Positions 7,479-14,841 of a stretch of 64,000 nucleotides of DNA are shown here, one piece after another. The DNA lies in NCBI RefSeq assembly GCF_004919105.1, contig NZ_STGK01000017.1:1-64000 (forward strand). Direction: 5' to 3'. The DNA comes from Nocardioides sp. GY 10113. Lineage in GTDB: Bacteria > Actinomycetota > Actinomycetes > Propionibacteriales > Nocardioidaceae. The notes beneath the pieces are model-generated. The model worked only from the letters and a program-made list of their open reading frames with translations. It made no database searches and was not told the origin of the DNA. Within the stretch, counting starts at the first letter, position 1. Each line of letters starts with the position of its first letter. A program made the position numbers and the translations under genes.

Positions 7479-8945
7479 GTGTCCTCGAACGCACGCAAGG
7501 TCCCGACCGAGGTGCTTGAGCACCCCTCCATCGTCGCCCTCATCGAGCGAGCGGCCCCGACCGGGAGCGTGACTCCCGAGGATGTGCGTCAGGCGTTCAC
7601 CGACGCCGACGTCGCGCCAGCCCAGCTCAAGCCCCTGATGGCGCACATCACCGGTCTCGGGATCTCCGTGGCGATGCCGGTCGACACGCGCGCCGTCGCC
7701 GCGACCTCGCGGACCGCGACCAAGAAGACCGCCAAGAAGGCCGCTCCGGCCAAGAAGGCGGCCGCCGAGGCCGAGGCCGCTCCGGCCAAGAAGGCCGCGG
7801 CCGCCAAGAAGGCCGCGCCGGCAGCGGAGGCCCCGGCCACCGCCGACGGCGCTGCCGCGGCGGCGCCGGTGATCGGCCCTGACGGCAAGAAGGTCCTGCC
7901 GGACATCTCCGACGAGCAGTTCGAGAAGGACGTCAAGTCCGACCCGACCATCGCCGAGGACGAGAAGGAAGCCAGCTTCGTCGTCTCGGCCGCCGACGAC
8001 ACCGACGAGCCCGAGCAGCAGGTCATGGTCGCCGGCGCGACCGCCGACCCGGTCAAGGACTACCTCAAGCAGATCGGCAAGGTGCCGCTGCTGAACGCCG
8101 AGATGGAGGTCGAGCTCGCCAAGCGGATCGAGGCCGGCCTCTTCGCCGAGGAGAAGCTCGCCGCCGGCGGCAAGATCACCCCCAAGCTCCTCGAGGAGCT
8201 GGAGTGGATCGCCGAGGACGGCCGCCGCGCCAAGAACCACCTGCTCGAGGCCAACCTGCGTCTCGTCGTCTCGCTGGCCAAGCGCTACACCGGCCGCGGC
8301 ATGCTCTTCCTGGACCTGATCCAGGAGGGCAACCTCGGTCTGATCCGTGCGGTCGAGAAGTTCGACTACACCAAGGGCTACAAGTTCTCCACCTACGCGA
8401 CCTGGTGGATCCGGCAGGCGATCACCCGCGCCATGGCCGACCAGGCCCGGACCATCCGGATCCCGGTGCACATGGTCGAGGTCATCAACAAGCTCGCCCG
8501 CGTCCAGCGGCAGATGCTCCAGGACCTGGGTCGCGAGCCCACCCCGGAGGAGCTCGCCAAGGAGCTCGACATGACCCCCGAGAAGGTCGTCGAGGTCCAG
8601 AAGTACGGCCGTGAGCCGATCTCGCTGCACACGCCGCTGGGCGAGGACGGCGACTCGGAGTTCGGTGACCTGATCGAGGACTCCGAGGCGATCGTGCCCG
8701 CGGACGCGGTGAGCTTCACCCTGCTCCAGGAGCAGCTGCACGCGGTGCTGGACACCCTCTCCGAGCGTGAGGCGGGCGTGGTCTCGATGCGCTTCGGCCT
8801 CACCGACGGCCAGCCGAAGACGCTGGACGAGATCGGCAAGGTCTACGGCGTGACCCGCGAGCGGATCCGTCAGATCGAGTCCAAGACGATGTCGAAGCTG
8901 CGGCACCCGTCGCGCTCGCAGGTCCTGCGCGACTACCTGGACTGA
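7479..8945 (+). CDS. sigA: Primary RNA polymerase sigma factor (sigma-70 group 1)
   Basis: This 488-residue protein is the housekeeping sigma factor. An N-terminal region 1.1-like segment (1-70) is followed by a Lys/Ala-rich stretch (about 75-120, repeated AKKAAPA units), region 1.2 (DPVKDYLKQIGKVPLL, about 190), region 2 with the core- and -10-binding helix (FLDLIQEGNLGLIRAVEKFD ... YATWWIRQAI), region 3, and region 4 with the helix-turn-helix GVTRERIRQIESK near the end. GTG 7479 (MSSNARKV) is chosen since GAGAGG lies 5 nt upstream; GTG 7473 overlaps that site. Position next to DUF7455 and a topoisomerase IV B gene matches the hrdB region of Streptomyces. A hairpin follows the stop. Confidence 0.97.
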   Translation: MSSNARKVPTEVLEHPSIVALIERAAPTGSVTPEDVRQAFTDADVAPAQLKPLMAHITGLGISVAMPVDTRAVAATSRTATKKTAKKAAPAKKAAAEAEAAPAKKAAAAKKAAPAAEAPATADGAAAAAPVIGPDGKKVLPDISDEQFEKDVKSDPTIAEDEKEASFVVSAADDTDEPEQQVMVAGATADPVKDYLKQIGKVPLLNAEMEVELAKRIEAGLFAEEKLAAGGKITPKLLEELEWIAEDGRRAKNHLLEANLRLVVSLAKRYTGRGMLFLDLIQEGNLGLIRAVEKFDYTKGYKFSTYATWWIRQAITRAMADQARTIRIPVHMVEVINKLARVQRQMLQDLGREPTPEELAKELDMTPEKVVEVQKYGREPISLHTPLGEDGDSEFGDLIEDSEAIVPADAVSFTLLQEQLHAVLDTLSEREAGVVSMRFGLTDGQPKTLDEIGKVYGVTRERIRQIESKTMSKLRHPSRSQVLRDYLD

Positions 8946-8964
8946 GTCCGGGTCAGCAGACGTC

Positions 8965-9000
8965 GACGGCCGGCGCCACCTTCGGGTGGTGCCGGCCGTC
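8965..9000 (+). terminator. Hairpin after sigA
   Basis: A perfect 16-bp stem GACGGCCGGCGCCACC pairs with GGTGGTGCCGGCCGTC around a TTCG tetraloop. It lies 20 bp after the sigA stop and before the convergent transporter gene. It lacks a T-tract, which is common for actinobacterial intrinsic terminators, and could act in both directions. Confidence 0.85.
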
Positions 9001-9029
9001 CGTCGTTGCGGGGGCCGGTGCCGGTCGGC

Positions 9030-9866
9030 TCAGCCGAGCGCGACGAGCGCGACCGCACCACCGCACAGCGCGAGGCCGACGGCCTGCGGCGGGAAGATGC
9101 GCTCGCGCAGCACGAGCGCCGCGAGCAGCACCGTGATCGCCGGGTAGAGCGAGGTCAGCACGGCCGCGATGGTGAGCAGGCCGGCCTGGGTGGCCAGCAG
9201 GAAGCAGAGCACCGCCAGGGTGGCCAGCAGGCCCGCGGCCAGTCCCCACGCCTCCGTGCGGGCCGTGGGGCGCCACGAGGCGCCGAAGAGCATCGCCAGC
9301 GCGACGATCGCGACCATCGACGCCGCCTGGGTGGCCACCAGGGGCCAGTAGCCCGCTCCGTCGGGCACCTGGCCCGTCGCGATGAACAGCACGCCGAAGC
9401 CGACGCCGGCCAGGCCGCCGTCGAGCAGGCCCGCGGTGCCGCCGAGTGGGCCGTTGTCGGTGGCCGGCTCGCGAGCCACCAACCAGATGCCGGGCAGCGC
9501 CGCCGCGATCCCGAGCCAGACCAGCAGCGCGGGCCGCTCACCGGCCAGCACGCTCACCGCCACCGGGAGCAGTGCGGCGCCGACCGCAGAGACCGGGGCG
9601 ACGACCCCCATCCGGCCCGACGCGAAGCCGCGGTAGAGGAACGCCGTGCCGAAGCCGCTGCCGAGTCCCGCGAGGAGGCCCCACCACAGGTCGGCAGCGG
9701 CCGGGTCACCCGTGCCGCCGGCCGCCAGGAGCAGCGAGCCCAGGAGCGCGCCGACGCCGGAGAGCAGGGCCACCGGCCAGGCCGACGTACGACGGGAGGC
9801 CAGGCCGCCGACGAAGTCGGAGACGCCGTAGGCGCCTGCGGCGGTCAGTGCGAAGAGGATGCCCAT
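9030..9866 (-). CDS. EamA/DMT family transporter
   Basis: The product is 278 residues with about ten hydrophobic helices arranged as two EamA-like halves (about 1-130 and 145-278), each beginning with a glycine-rich helix (ALTAAGAYGVSDFVGG; GLLDGGLAGVGFGVLF). This is the drug/metabolite transporter superfamily fold, an inner-membrane permease for small metabolites; substrate unknown. The short loop AREPATDNGPLGG separates the halves. It converges with sigA across the hairpin at 8965-9000 and lies downstream of the DUF7455 gene and that gene's own terminator, so it probably has its own promoter. Confidence 0.9.
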   Translation of the reverse strand: MGILFALTAAGAYGVSDFVGGLASRRTSAWPVALLSGVGALLGSLLLAAGGTGDPAAADLWWGLLAGLGSGFGTAFLYRGFASGRMGVVAPVSAVGAALLPVAVSVLAGERPALLVWLGIAAALPGIWLVAREPATDNGPLGGTAGLLDGGLAGVGFGVLFIATGQVPDGAGYWPLVATQAASMVAIVALAMLFGASWRPTARTEAWGLAAGLLATLAVLCFLLATQAGLLTIAAVLTSLYPAITVLLAALVLRERIFPPQAVGLALCGGAVALVALG

Positions 9867-9897
9867 GGTGCGGCGGTGCCCCGATCTCTGGCTGGGT

Positions 9898-9937
9898 ACG
9901 ACGAAGGGCCCCGGGAACTCCCGGGACCCTTCGTCGT
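9898..9937 (-). terminator. Terminator hairpin after the DUF7455 gene
   Basis: An inverted repeat ACGACGAAGGG ... CCCTTCGTCGT encloses an inner CCCGGGAACTCCCGGG palindrome, giving a long stable hairpin. It lies 18 bp beyond the stop of the minus-strand gene at 9955 and just before the next minus-strand gene, so it should end the DUF7455 transcript. Confidence 0.82.
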
Positions 9938-9954
9938 GTGGTCGTCGGTGTCGG

Positions 9955-10179
9955 TCAGCTCGCGTCGTCGGACGCGGCCGGCGAACCGGTCAGCTTGTGG
10001 GTCTCGTCCTGGACGCTCACGGCGATCTCCTTCAGGGCCGCACCGTGCTCGCGGGCGTGGTGGCCGCAGAACAGCAGCTCGCCGATGGCGAGCTCGACGC
10101 GGAGGTAGGCCTGAGCGCCGCACCGGTCGCACCGGTCCTCGGCGGTCAGTTGAGCGCTAGGGGCAACGGCAGTTGTCAC
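9955..10179 (-). CDS. DUF7455 zinc-ribbon-like protein
   Basis: This 74-residue protein has a CDRCGAQAY knuckle (about residue 19) and a second CGHH cluster (about residue 40: LLFCGHHAREH), consistent with one small zinc-binding ribbon, followed by a helix. It corresponds to the DUF7455 family found beside the primary sigma factor and topoisomerase genes in Actinobacteria; function unknown. GTG 10179 (MTTAVAPS) is selected because GAGAGG precedes it by 6 nt; an in-frame GTG at 10206 would add nine charged residues but has no site. It is divergent from the topoisomerase gene. Confidence 0.85.
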   Translation of the reverse strand: MTTAVAPSAQLTAEDRCDRCGAQAYLRVELAIGELLFCGHHAREHGAALKEIAVSVQDETHKLTGSPAASDDAS

Positions 10180-10474
10180 GACGGCCTCTCTCTCTTCCTT
10201 CGCCACCCGAAAAGGGTGACGCCCGGATCAACGTAGCGACTGGTGCAAAGATTCCCGTCCGCGTGTGGTCTGACCCACGTCATACAACCACGGGAAGTGC
10301 CGCGGGTGACGAGATTTCCACGGCCCGAAACATCCTTGTCACCGGCCGCGGAGCGGGCAGCTCCTCAGCGACCCCGATGTCGCCCCCGGCTCGGGCGCCC
10401 GCGCCGTCGCCGGTGGCGCCATGGTGGACCACCCTCGCCGGGTGCGCCTGCAACGTCCTCCGGCGTGTCGCGGG
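10180..10474. other. Intergenic region between DUF7455 and topoisomerase IV B genes
   Basis: About 300 bp without a convincing gene. It must contain the divergent promoters. A short inverted repeat CCACCC-GAAAA-GGGTG (about 10203-10218) sits in the 5' part of the DUF7455 message and could be a small hairpin. The rest is less G/C-rich than the flanking genes, as expected for promoter DNA, but I see no operator I can name. Confidence 0.5.
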
Positions 10475-10500
10475 TAGATTTGGTCTGCGTTCGAAGGGAG
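10475..10500 (+). promoter_or_regulatory. -10 element and ribosome-binding site of the topoisomerase IV B gene
   Basis: TAGATT (10475-10480) is a good -10 hexamer and predicts transcription from about 10487. GAAGGGAG (10493-10500) is a strong Shine-Dalgarno sequence. Seven nucleotides later, at 10508, is an ATC codon in frame with the conserved N-terminus, and no ATG, GTG or TTG lies in that window. This site therefore decides the start, see the CDS at 10508. Confidence 0.7.
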
Positions 10501-10507
10501 TTCCACC

Positions 10508-12571
10508 ATCGCCGACAACACCTACACCGCTGCCCATCTCCTGGTGCTCGAGGGCCTCGAGGCCGTCCGTAAGCGCCCGGGCATGTACATCGGTTCGACC
10601 GACACCCGGGGTCTCATGCACTGCGTGTGGGAGATCATCGACAACGGCGTCGACGAGGCGCTGGCCGGTGCCGCGCACCGCGTCGAGGTGACCCTCCACG
10701 ACGACGGCTCGGTCGAGGTCTACGACGACGGTCGTGGCATCCCCACCGACAAGGAGCCCAAGAGCGGGATGACCGGCGTCGAGCTGGTCGCCACCAAGCT
10801 CCACGCGGGCGGCAAGTTCGGCGGCTCGTCGTACGCCGCCACCGGCGGACTGCACGGCGTGGGCCTCTCGGTCGTCAACGCGCTGTCGGCCCGGATGGAC
10901 ATCGACGTCGACCGCTCGCCGGCGACGCAGGGCATCAGCTTCCAGCGCGGCGTGCCCGGCGTCTTCGACGGCGAGGGCCCGAGCGCGACCTTCACCCCGC
11001 AGGCCGGTCTCTCGCGCAAGGGCAAGCGGGTCGCGAAGGGCACCTCGGGCACCCGGGTGCGGTTCTGGCCCGACCGCCAGATCTTCACCAAGGACGCCGG
11101 CTTCGTGCTCGACGGGCTGATCGGGCGCGCGCGGCAGACGTCGTTCATCGTCCCGGGGCTCGAGCTCGTGATCCGCGACCTGCGGGGGCCGGAGCCGACC
11201 GAGGAGAAGTTCCGCCACGACGGCGGAATCGCCGAGTTCTGCGACTTCCTCGCCGACGACGAGCCCGTCACCGACGTGCTCCGCCTGCAGGGCACCGACA
11301 CCTTCACCGAGACCGTCCCGCTCCTCGACGACCAGGGCCACCTGGTGCCCCAGGACGTCGAGCGCGAGCTGACCGTCGACGTCGCGGTGCGCTGGGGGAC
11401 CGGCTACGACACCACGCTGCGCTCGTTCGTGAACGTGATCGCGACGCCCAAGGGCGGCACCCACGTCTCCGGTTTCGAGGCCGCGCTGACCAAGACCTTC
11501 AACGAGGCCATGCGGGCCACGAAGGCGCTCAAGGTCAACGACGACGACGTGATCAAGGACGACATCCTCGAGGGCCTGACCGGTGTGGTCACCGTGCGCC
11601 TGGCCGAGCCCCAGTTCGAGGGCCAGACCAAGGAGATCCTCGGTACGCCGGCGGTGCGCGGCGCGGTCCGCAAGATCGTCGCCGCCCAGCTCAAGGAGTT
11701 CCTGACCTCCTCCAAGCGGACCGAGAAGGCCCAGGCCAAGCTCCTCATGGAGAAGGTCGTCGGCGCCGCCAAGACCCGCGTCGCGGCCCGCCAGCACAAG
11801 GAGACGCAGCGCCGGAAGAACGCGCTGGAGTCCTCGACGCTGCCGGCGAAGCTGGCCGACTGCCGGGCCAACGACAACGAGCGCACCGAGCTGTTCATCG
11901 TCGAGGGTGACTCCGCGCTCGGCACCGCCAAGCTGGCCCGGAGCTCGGAGTTCCAGGCGCTGCTGCCGATCCGCGGCAAGATCCTGAACGTGCAGAAGGC
12001 GTCCGTGGGCGACATGCTCAAGAACGCCGAGTGCGCCTCGATCATCCAGGTCGTCGGCGCCGGCTCCGGGCGGACCTTCGACCTCGAGGCCGCCCGCTAC
12101 GGCCGGATCATCTTCATGGCCGACGCGGACTCCGACGGCGCGCACATCCGGTGCCTGCTGGCCACGCTCTTCTTCAAGTACATGCCCGAGATGATCCAGG
12201 AGGGCCGGGTCTTCTCCGCGGTCCCGCCGCTGCACCGGATCGAGATCTCCAACCCCAAGAAGGGGCAGGACAAGTACGTCTACACCTACTCCGACGACGA
12301 GCTGCAGCGGAAGCTGGCCGAGCTGCGGAAGAAGAACGTCAAGTGGAAGGACCCGGTGCAGCGCTACAAGGGTCTGGGTGAGATGGACGCCGACCAGCTG
12401 GCCGAGACCACGATGGACCCGCGCCGCCGTACCCTGCGACGGCTGACCATCGACGACGCGGCCGACGCCACCGCGGTGTTCGAGCTGCTGATGGGCTCGG
12501 AGGTCGCGCCGCGCAAGGAGTTCATCGTGCAGGGCGCCTACGAGGTCGACGTCGAGGCGCTCGACGCCTGA
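10508..12571 (+). CDS. parE: Type IIA DNA topoisomerase subunit B (topoisomerase IV-like), probable ATC start
   Basis: The product is 687 residues. It has the GHKL ATPase N-terminus (YTAAHLLVLEGLEAVRKRPG, then DNG, GRGIP and GGLHGVG motifs), a transducer domain, and a TOPRIM domain with EGDSA (about 460) and DADSDGAHI (about 540). With subunit A at 17331 it would cut and rejoin duplex DNA to decatenate and relax chromosomes. The conserved N-terminal arm is encoded from ATC 10508, correctly spaced from GAAGGGAG; the first ordinary start, GTG 10544, has no ribosome site and would remove the first twelve residues including the ATP-contacting Tyr arm. It follows sigA/DUF7455 as in Streptomyces, so it is taken as the ParE-type paralogue, not GyrB. 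Confidence 0.92.
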   Translation: MADNTYTAAHLLVLEGLEAVRKRPGMYIGSTDTRGLMHCVWEIIDNGVDEALAGAAHRVEVTLHDDGSVEVYDDGRGIPTDKEPKSGMTGVELVATKLHAGGKFGGSSYAATGGLHGVGLSVVNALSARMDIDVDRSPATQGISFQRGVPGVFDGEGPSATFTPQAGLSRKGKRVAKGTSGTRVRFWPDRQIFTKDAGFVLDGLIGRARQTSFIVPGLELVIRDLRGPEPTEEKFRHDGGIAEFCDFLADDEPVTDVLRLQGTDTFTETVPLLDDQGHLVPQDVERELTVDVAVRWGTGYDTTLRSFVNVIATPKGGTHVSGFEAALTKTFNEAMRATKALKVNDDDVIKDDILEGLTGVVTVRLAEPQFEGQTKEILGTPAVRGAVRKIVAAQLKEFLTSSKRTEKAQAKLLMEKVVGAAKTRVAARQHKETQRRKNALESSTLPAKLADCRANDNERTELFIVEGDSALGTAKLARSSEFQALLPIRGKILNVQKASVGDMLKNAECASIIQVVGAGSGRTFDLEAARYGRIIFMADADSDGAHIRCLLATLFFKYMPEMIQEGRVFSAVPPLHRIEISNPKKGQDKYVYTYSDDELQRKLAELRKKNVKWKDPVQRYKGLGEMDADQLAETTMDPRRRTLRRLTIDDAADATAVFELLMGSEVAPRKEFIVQGAYEVDVEALDA

Positions 12572-12945
12572 TGGCGGTCCCGGAGACGAGGAAGGCGGTG
12601 ACCGCGCTGCTGAAGCAGCGCGGCGCCAAGGCACGCCGCGGCCACCTGCGGATCGCCGTGGGTGACCTCTTCTGGTACGTCGACCTGCGCGCCGAGGCGC
12701 CGGGGCCGCAGGCCCCGCTCCGGCTCGAGCTCGGGTGCTGGGCGGCCGCGGTGGCGCCGGAGCCGGACGGGGGCGCCATCGACTGTCCGCTCCTCCTCGA
12801 CGTGCTGCTCGGAGCCGACCCGGTGGCAGAGGTCGGGGCGTGGCTCGACGTCGCCGGGGAGATCGGTGACCTGTCCACGCTGGGGGCGCGGCTCGGGGAG
12901 TTCCCGGGCGCGCTGGTCGACAAGGCGCTGCGCGACCACCTGTAG
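12571..12945 (+). CDS. Hypothetical protein coupled to the topoisomerase IV B gene
   Basis: The 124-residue product starts at an ATG overlapping the topoisomerase stop (TGATG), so translation is probably coupled. It has a basic, helical N-terminus (ETRKAVTALLKQRGAKARRG), a beta-rich centre with two Trp (FWYVDL, LGCWAAAV) and an acidic, Leu-rich C-terminal half. No signal peptide or membrane helix is seen. I do not recognise the family. Linkage suggests a role connected with, or at least dosage-matched to, the topoisomerase. A large nested palindrome follows the stop. Confidence 0.7.
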   Translation: MAVPETRKAVTALLKQRGAKARRGHLRIAVGDLFWYVDLRAEAPGPQAPLRLELGCWAAAVAPEPDGGAIDCPLLLDVLLGADPVAEVGAWLDVAGEIGDLSTLGARLGEFPGALVDKALRDHL

Positions 12946-12965
12946 CCGAGAAGGTGGAAACCGCC

Positions 12966-13098
12966 GACTGAGTCGTTCGTCAGCGCCGCCCGAGTCGGTG
13001 GCCAGCGCCGCCCGAGTCGGTCAGAAGCGACATGGTGCTGTCGCCTTCGACCGACTCGGCCGGCGCTGACGACGAAGTCGGGCGGTGCTGGCCACCCA
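12966..13098. repeat. Nested palindrome of GAGTCGG type between convergent genes
   Basis: Two direct copies of CAGCGCCGCCCGAGTCGGT (about 12981-12999 and 13004-13021) are followed by inverted counterparts ACCGACTCGGCCGGC (about 13050-13064) and TCGGGCGGTGCTGGCC (about 13078-13093). The inner part folds as CGAGTCGGTC ... GACCGACTCGG with a sub-stem AGCGACA/TGTCGC. It fills the whole gap between the convergent gene at 12945 and purT, and probably ends transcription from both sides. Similar GAGTCGG-containing palindromes occur at 34156-34327 and 46892-46950. Confidence 0.8.
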
Positions 13099-13104
13099 CT
13101 CGCG

Positions 13105-14319
13105 CTAGGAGAGGGTGACGGTCAGCGCCTCGGCGGCGGCCTTCGCGTTCGCGCGGGCCTCCTCGGTGGTGGCGCCACGGGCCAGGGTCACCGCGACCCG
13201 GCGCTCGCCCTCGACGCGGGGCTTGCCGAACAGGCGGACCTGGACGCTCGGGTCGATCGCGTAGGCCTCGGCGAGGCCGTCGAACGACGGCACGCCGGTG
13301 CCGCGCACCTTGACCGGCCACGACGCCGCCGCACCCGGCAGGCGCGTCGCGGCGACCGGCAGCCCGAGGACCGCGCGGGCGTGCAGGCCGAACTCGCTGA
13401 CGTCCTGGCTGACCAGCGTCACCAGACCGGTGTCGTGCGGGCGAGGGGAGACCTCGGAGAAGATCACGTCCTCGCCGGCCAGGAAGAGCTCGACGCCGAA
13501 CAGGCCGTAGCCGCCGAGCGCGTCGGTCACCTTCCTGGCCACGTCCTGCGCGGCGGCGATCACCGCGGGCGACAGCGCCGAGCCGTCGGCGGGCGCCTGC
13601 CACGACTCGCAGTAGTCGCCGTCCTGCTGCAGGTGGTGGACCGGGTCGCAGAAGCTCGTCCCGCCCGCGTGGCGCACGGTCAGCATCGTGATCTCGGTGT
13701 CGAAGGAGACGAAGCCCTCGACGATGCACCGCGTGGTCTGGGTGCCCCGGCCGCCGGTCTGGGCGTACTCCCACGCCGCCGCCACGTCCTCGGGCGTGCG
13801 GACCAGCGACTGGCCCTTGCCGGAGGAGGACATCACCGGCTTCACCACGACCGGCCAGCCGAGCTTGTCCGCGGCCGCCTCGAGCTCGGCCAGCGACTCC
13901 ACGAACTCGTACGGCGACGTCGGCAGCCCGAGCTCCTCCGCCGCCAGGCGCCGGATGCCCTCGCGGTTCATCGTCAGCACCGTGGCGTGCGCGGTCGGCG
14001 CGACCCGCAGCGGCCACTCCTGGGCCGACTCCAGCTCGGCCAGCACGCCGGTGGCGATGGCCTCGATCTCGGGGATGACGACGTCGGGCCGCTCCTCGCG
14101 CAGCAGCGCGCGCAGGGCGTCGGCGTCCTGCATGTCGATCACGTGCGCGCGGTGCGCGACCTGCATGGCCGGCGCGTCGGCGTACCGGTCGACGGCGATC
14201 GTCTCCACGCCGAGGCGCTGCAGCTCGATCACCACCTCCTTGCCGAGCTCACCGGATCCGAGCATGAGGGCGGTGGTGGCCGCGGCCGAGCGCGGCGTCC
14301 CGAGAGGGGAGAGGGGCAT
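13105..14319 (-). CDS. purT: Formate-dependent phosphoribosylglycinamide formyltransferase
   Basis: This 404-residue ATP-grasp enzyme formylates glycinamide ribonucleotide using formate and ATP, the third step of purine synthesis, as an alternative to folate-dependent PurN. The preATP-grasp domain (about 15-120) contains LMLGSGELGKE, the ATP-grasp core carries VVKPVMSSSGKGQS (about 160-173) and the metal-binding ELFLAGEDVIFSEVSPRPHDTG (about 270-290). Length matches the family. The carbonic anhydrase gene ends three bases upstream of its ATG, so the two are likely one transcript. The convergent end is separated from the topoisomerase-linked gene by the nested palindrome. Confidence 0.95.
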   Translation of the reverse strand: MPLSPLGTPRSAAATTALMLGSGELGKEVVIELQRLGVETIAVDRYADAPAMQVAHRAHVIDMQDADALRALLREERPDVVIPEIEAIATGVLAELESAQEWPLRVAPTAHATVLTMNREGIRRLAAEELGLPTSPYEFVESLAELEAAADKLGWPVVVKPVMSSSGKGQSLVRTPEDVAAAWEYAQTGGRGTQTTRCIVEGFVSFDTEITMLTVRHAGGTSFCDPVHHLQQDGDYCESWQAPADGSALSPAVIAAAQDVARKVTDALGGYGLFGVELFLAGEDVIFSEVSPRPHDTGLVTLVSQDVSEFGLHARAVLGLPVAATRLPGAAASWPVKVRGTGVPSFDGLAEAYAIDPSVQVRLFGKPRVEGERRVAVTLARGATTEEARANAKAAAEALTVTLS

Positions 14320-14322
14320 GTC

Positions 14323-14820
14323 TCAGTACTTCTGGTTGAGGAGGCCGGAGTCGACGTCGTAGATGAAGCCGCCGACCTTGACGGTGTCGGGAACCAGCGG
14401 GTGGCTGGTGATGCGGTGGATGTCCAGGCCGAGGGTCGCGACCTGGTCCTCCACCACCTGGAACCGCTGCCAGGTGGCGTCGGTCCCGGCCGAGGCCGCC
14501 ACGCGCTCGCGCAGCGTCTCCTCGGAGTTCGAGGCGACCGCACAGCGGGTGTGCGGGACCACCAGGACCCGGTCCACGTTCAGCAGGTGCACGCCGAGGA
14601 CGATCGCCTCGAGCGCCGCCTCGGTGACGCGGGCGCCGGGGTTGCGGAAGATCTTGGCGTCACCCGGCTTGAGGCCGAGCATGCGCAGCGGGTCGATGCG
14701 GGAGTCCATGCAGGTCACCAGCGCGACGCCGGCCTGCGCGACGCCGTCGAAGCCACCGAAGTTGAAGTCGCTCGCGGCGAAGTCCTGGTTCGCGGCGAGG
14801 AGGTCGTCGAAGTCACCCAT
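14323..14820 (-). CDS. Beta-class carbonic anhydrase
   Basis: The product is 165 residues and interconverts CO2 and bicarbonate with one zinc per active site. Ligands are visible as Cys37 (TCMDSR), His90 and Cys93 (VVPHTRC), and the Asp39-Arg41 dyad is intact. The protein is the short actinobacterial beta-CA type. It lies three bases upstream of purT; bicarbonate supply for purine carboxylation is a plausible link, though only inferred from position. The ATG is the first after the end of the MFS gene 22 bp away. Confidence 0.93.
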   Translation of the reverse strand: MGDFDDLLAANQDFAASDFNFGGFDGVAQAGVALVTCMDSRIDPLRMLGLKPGDAKIFRNPGARVTEAALEAIVLGVHLLNVDRVLVVPHTRCAVASNSEETLRERVAASAGTDATWQRFQVVEDQVATLGLDIHRITSHPLVPDTVKVGGFIYDVDSGLLNQKY

Positions 14821-14841
14821 GAGGGTGAGAGTAGCGGCGCG

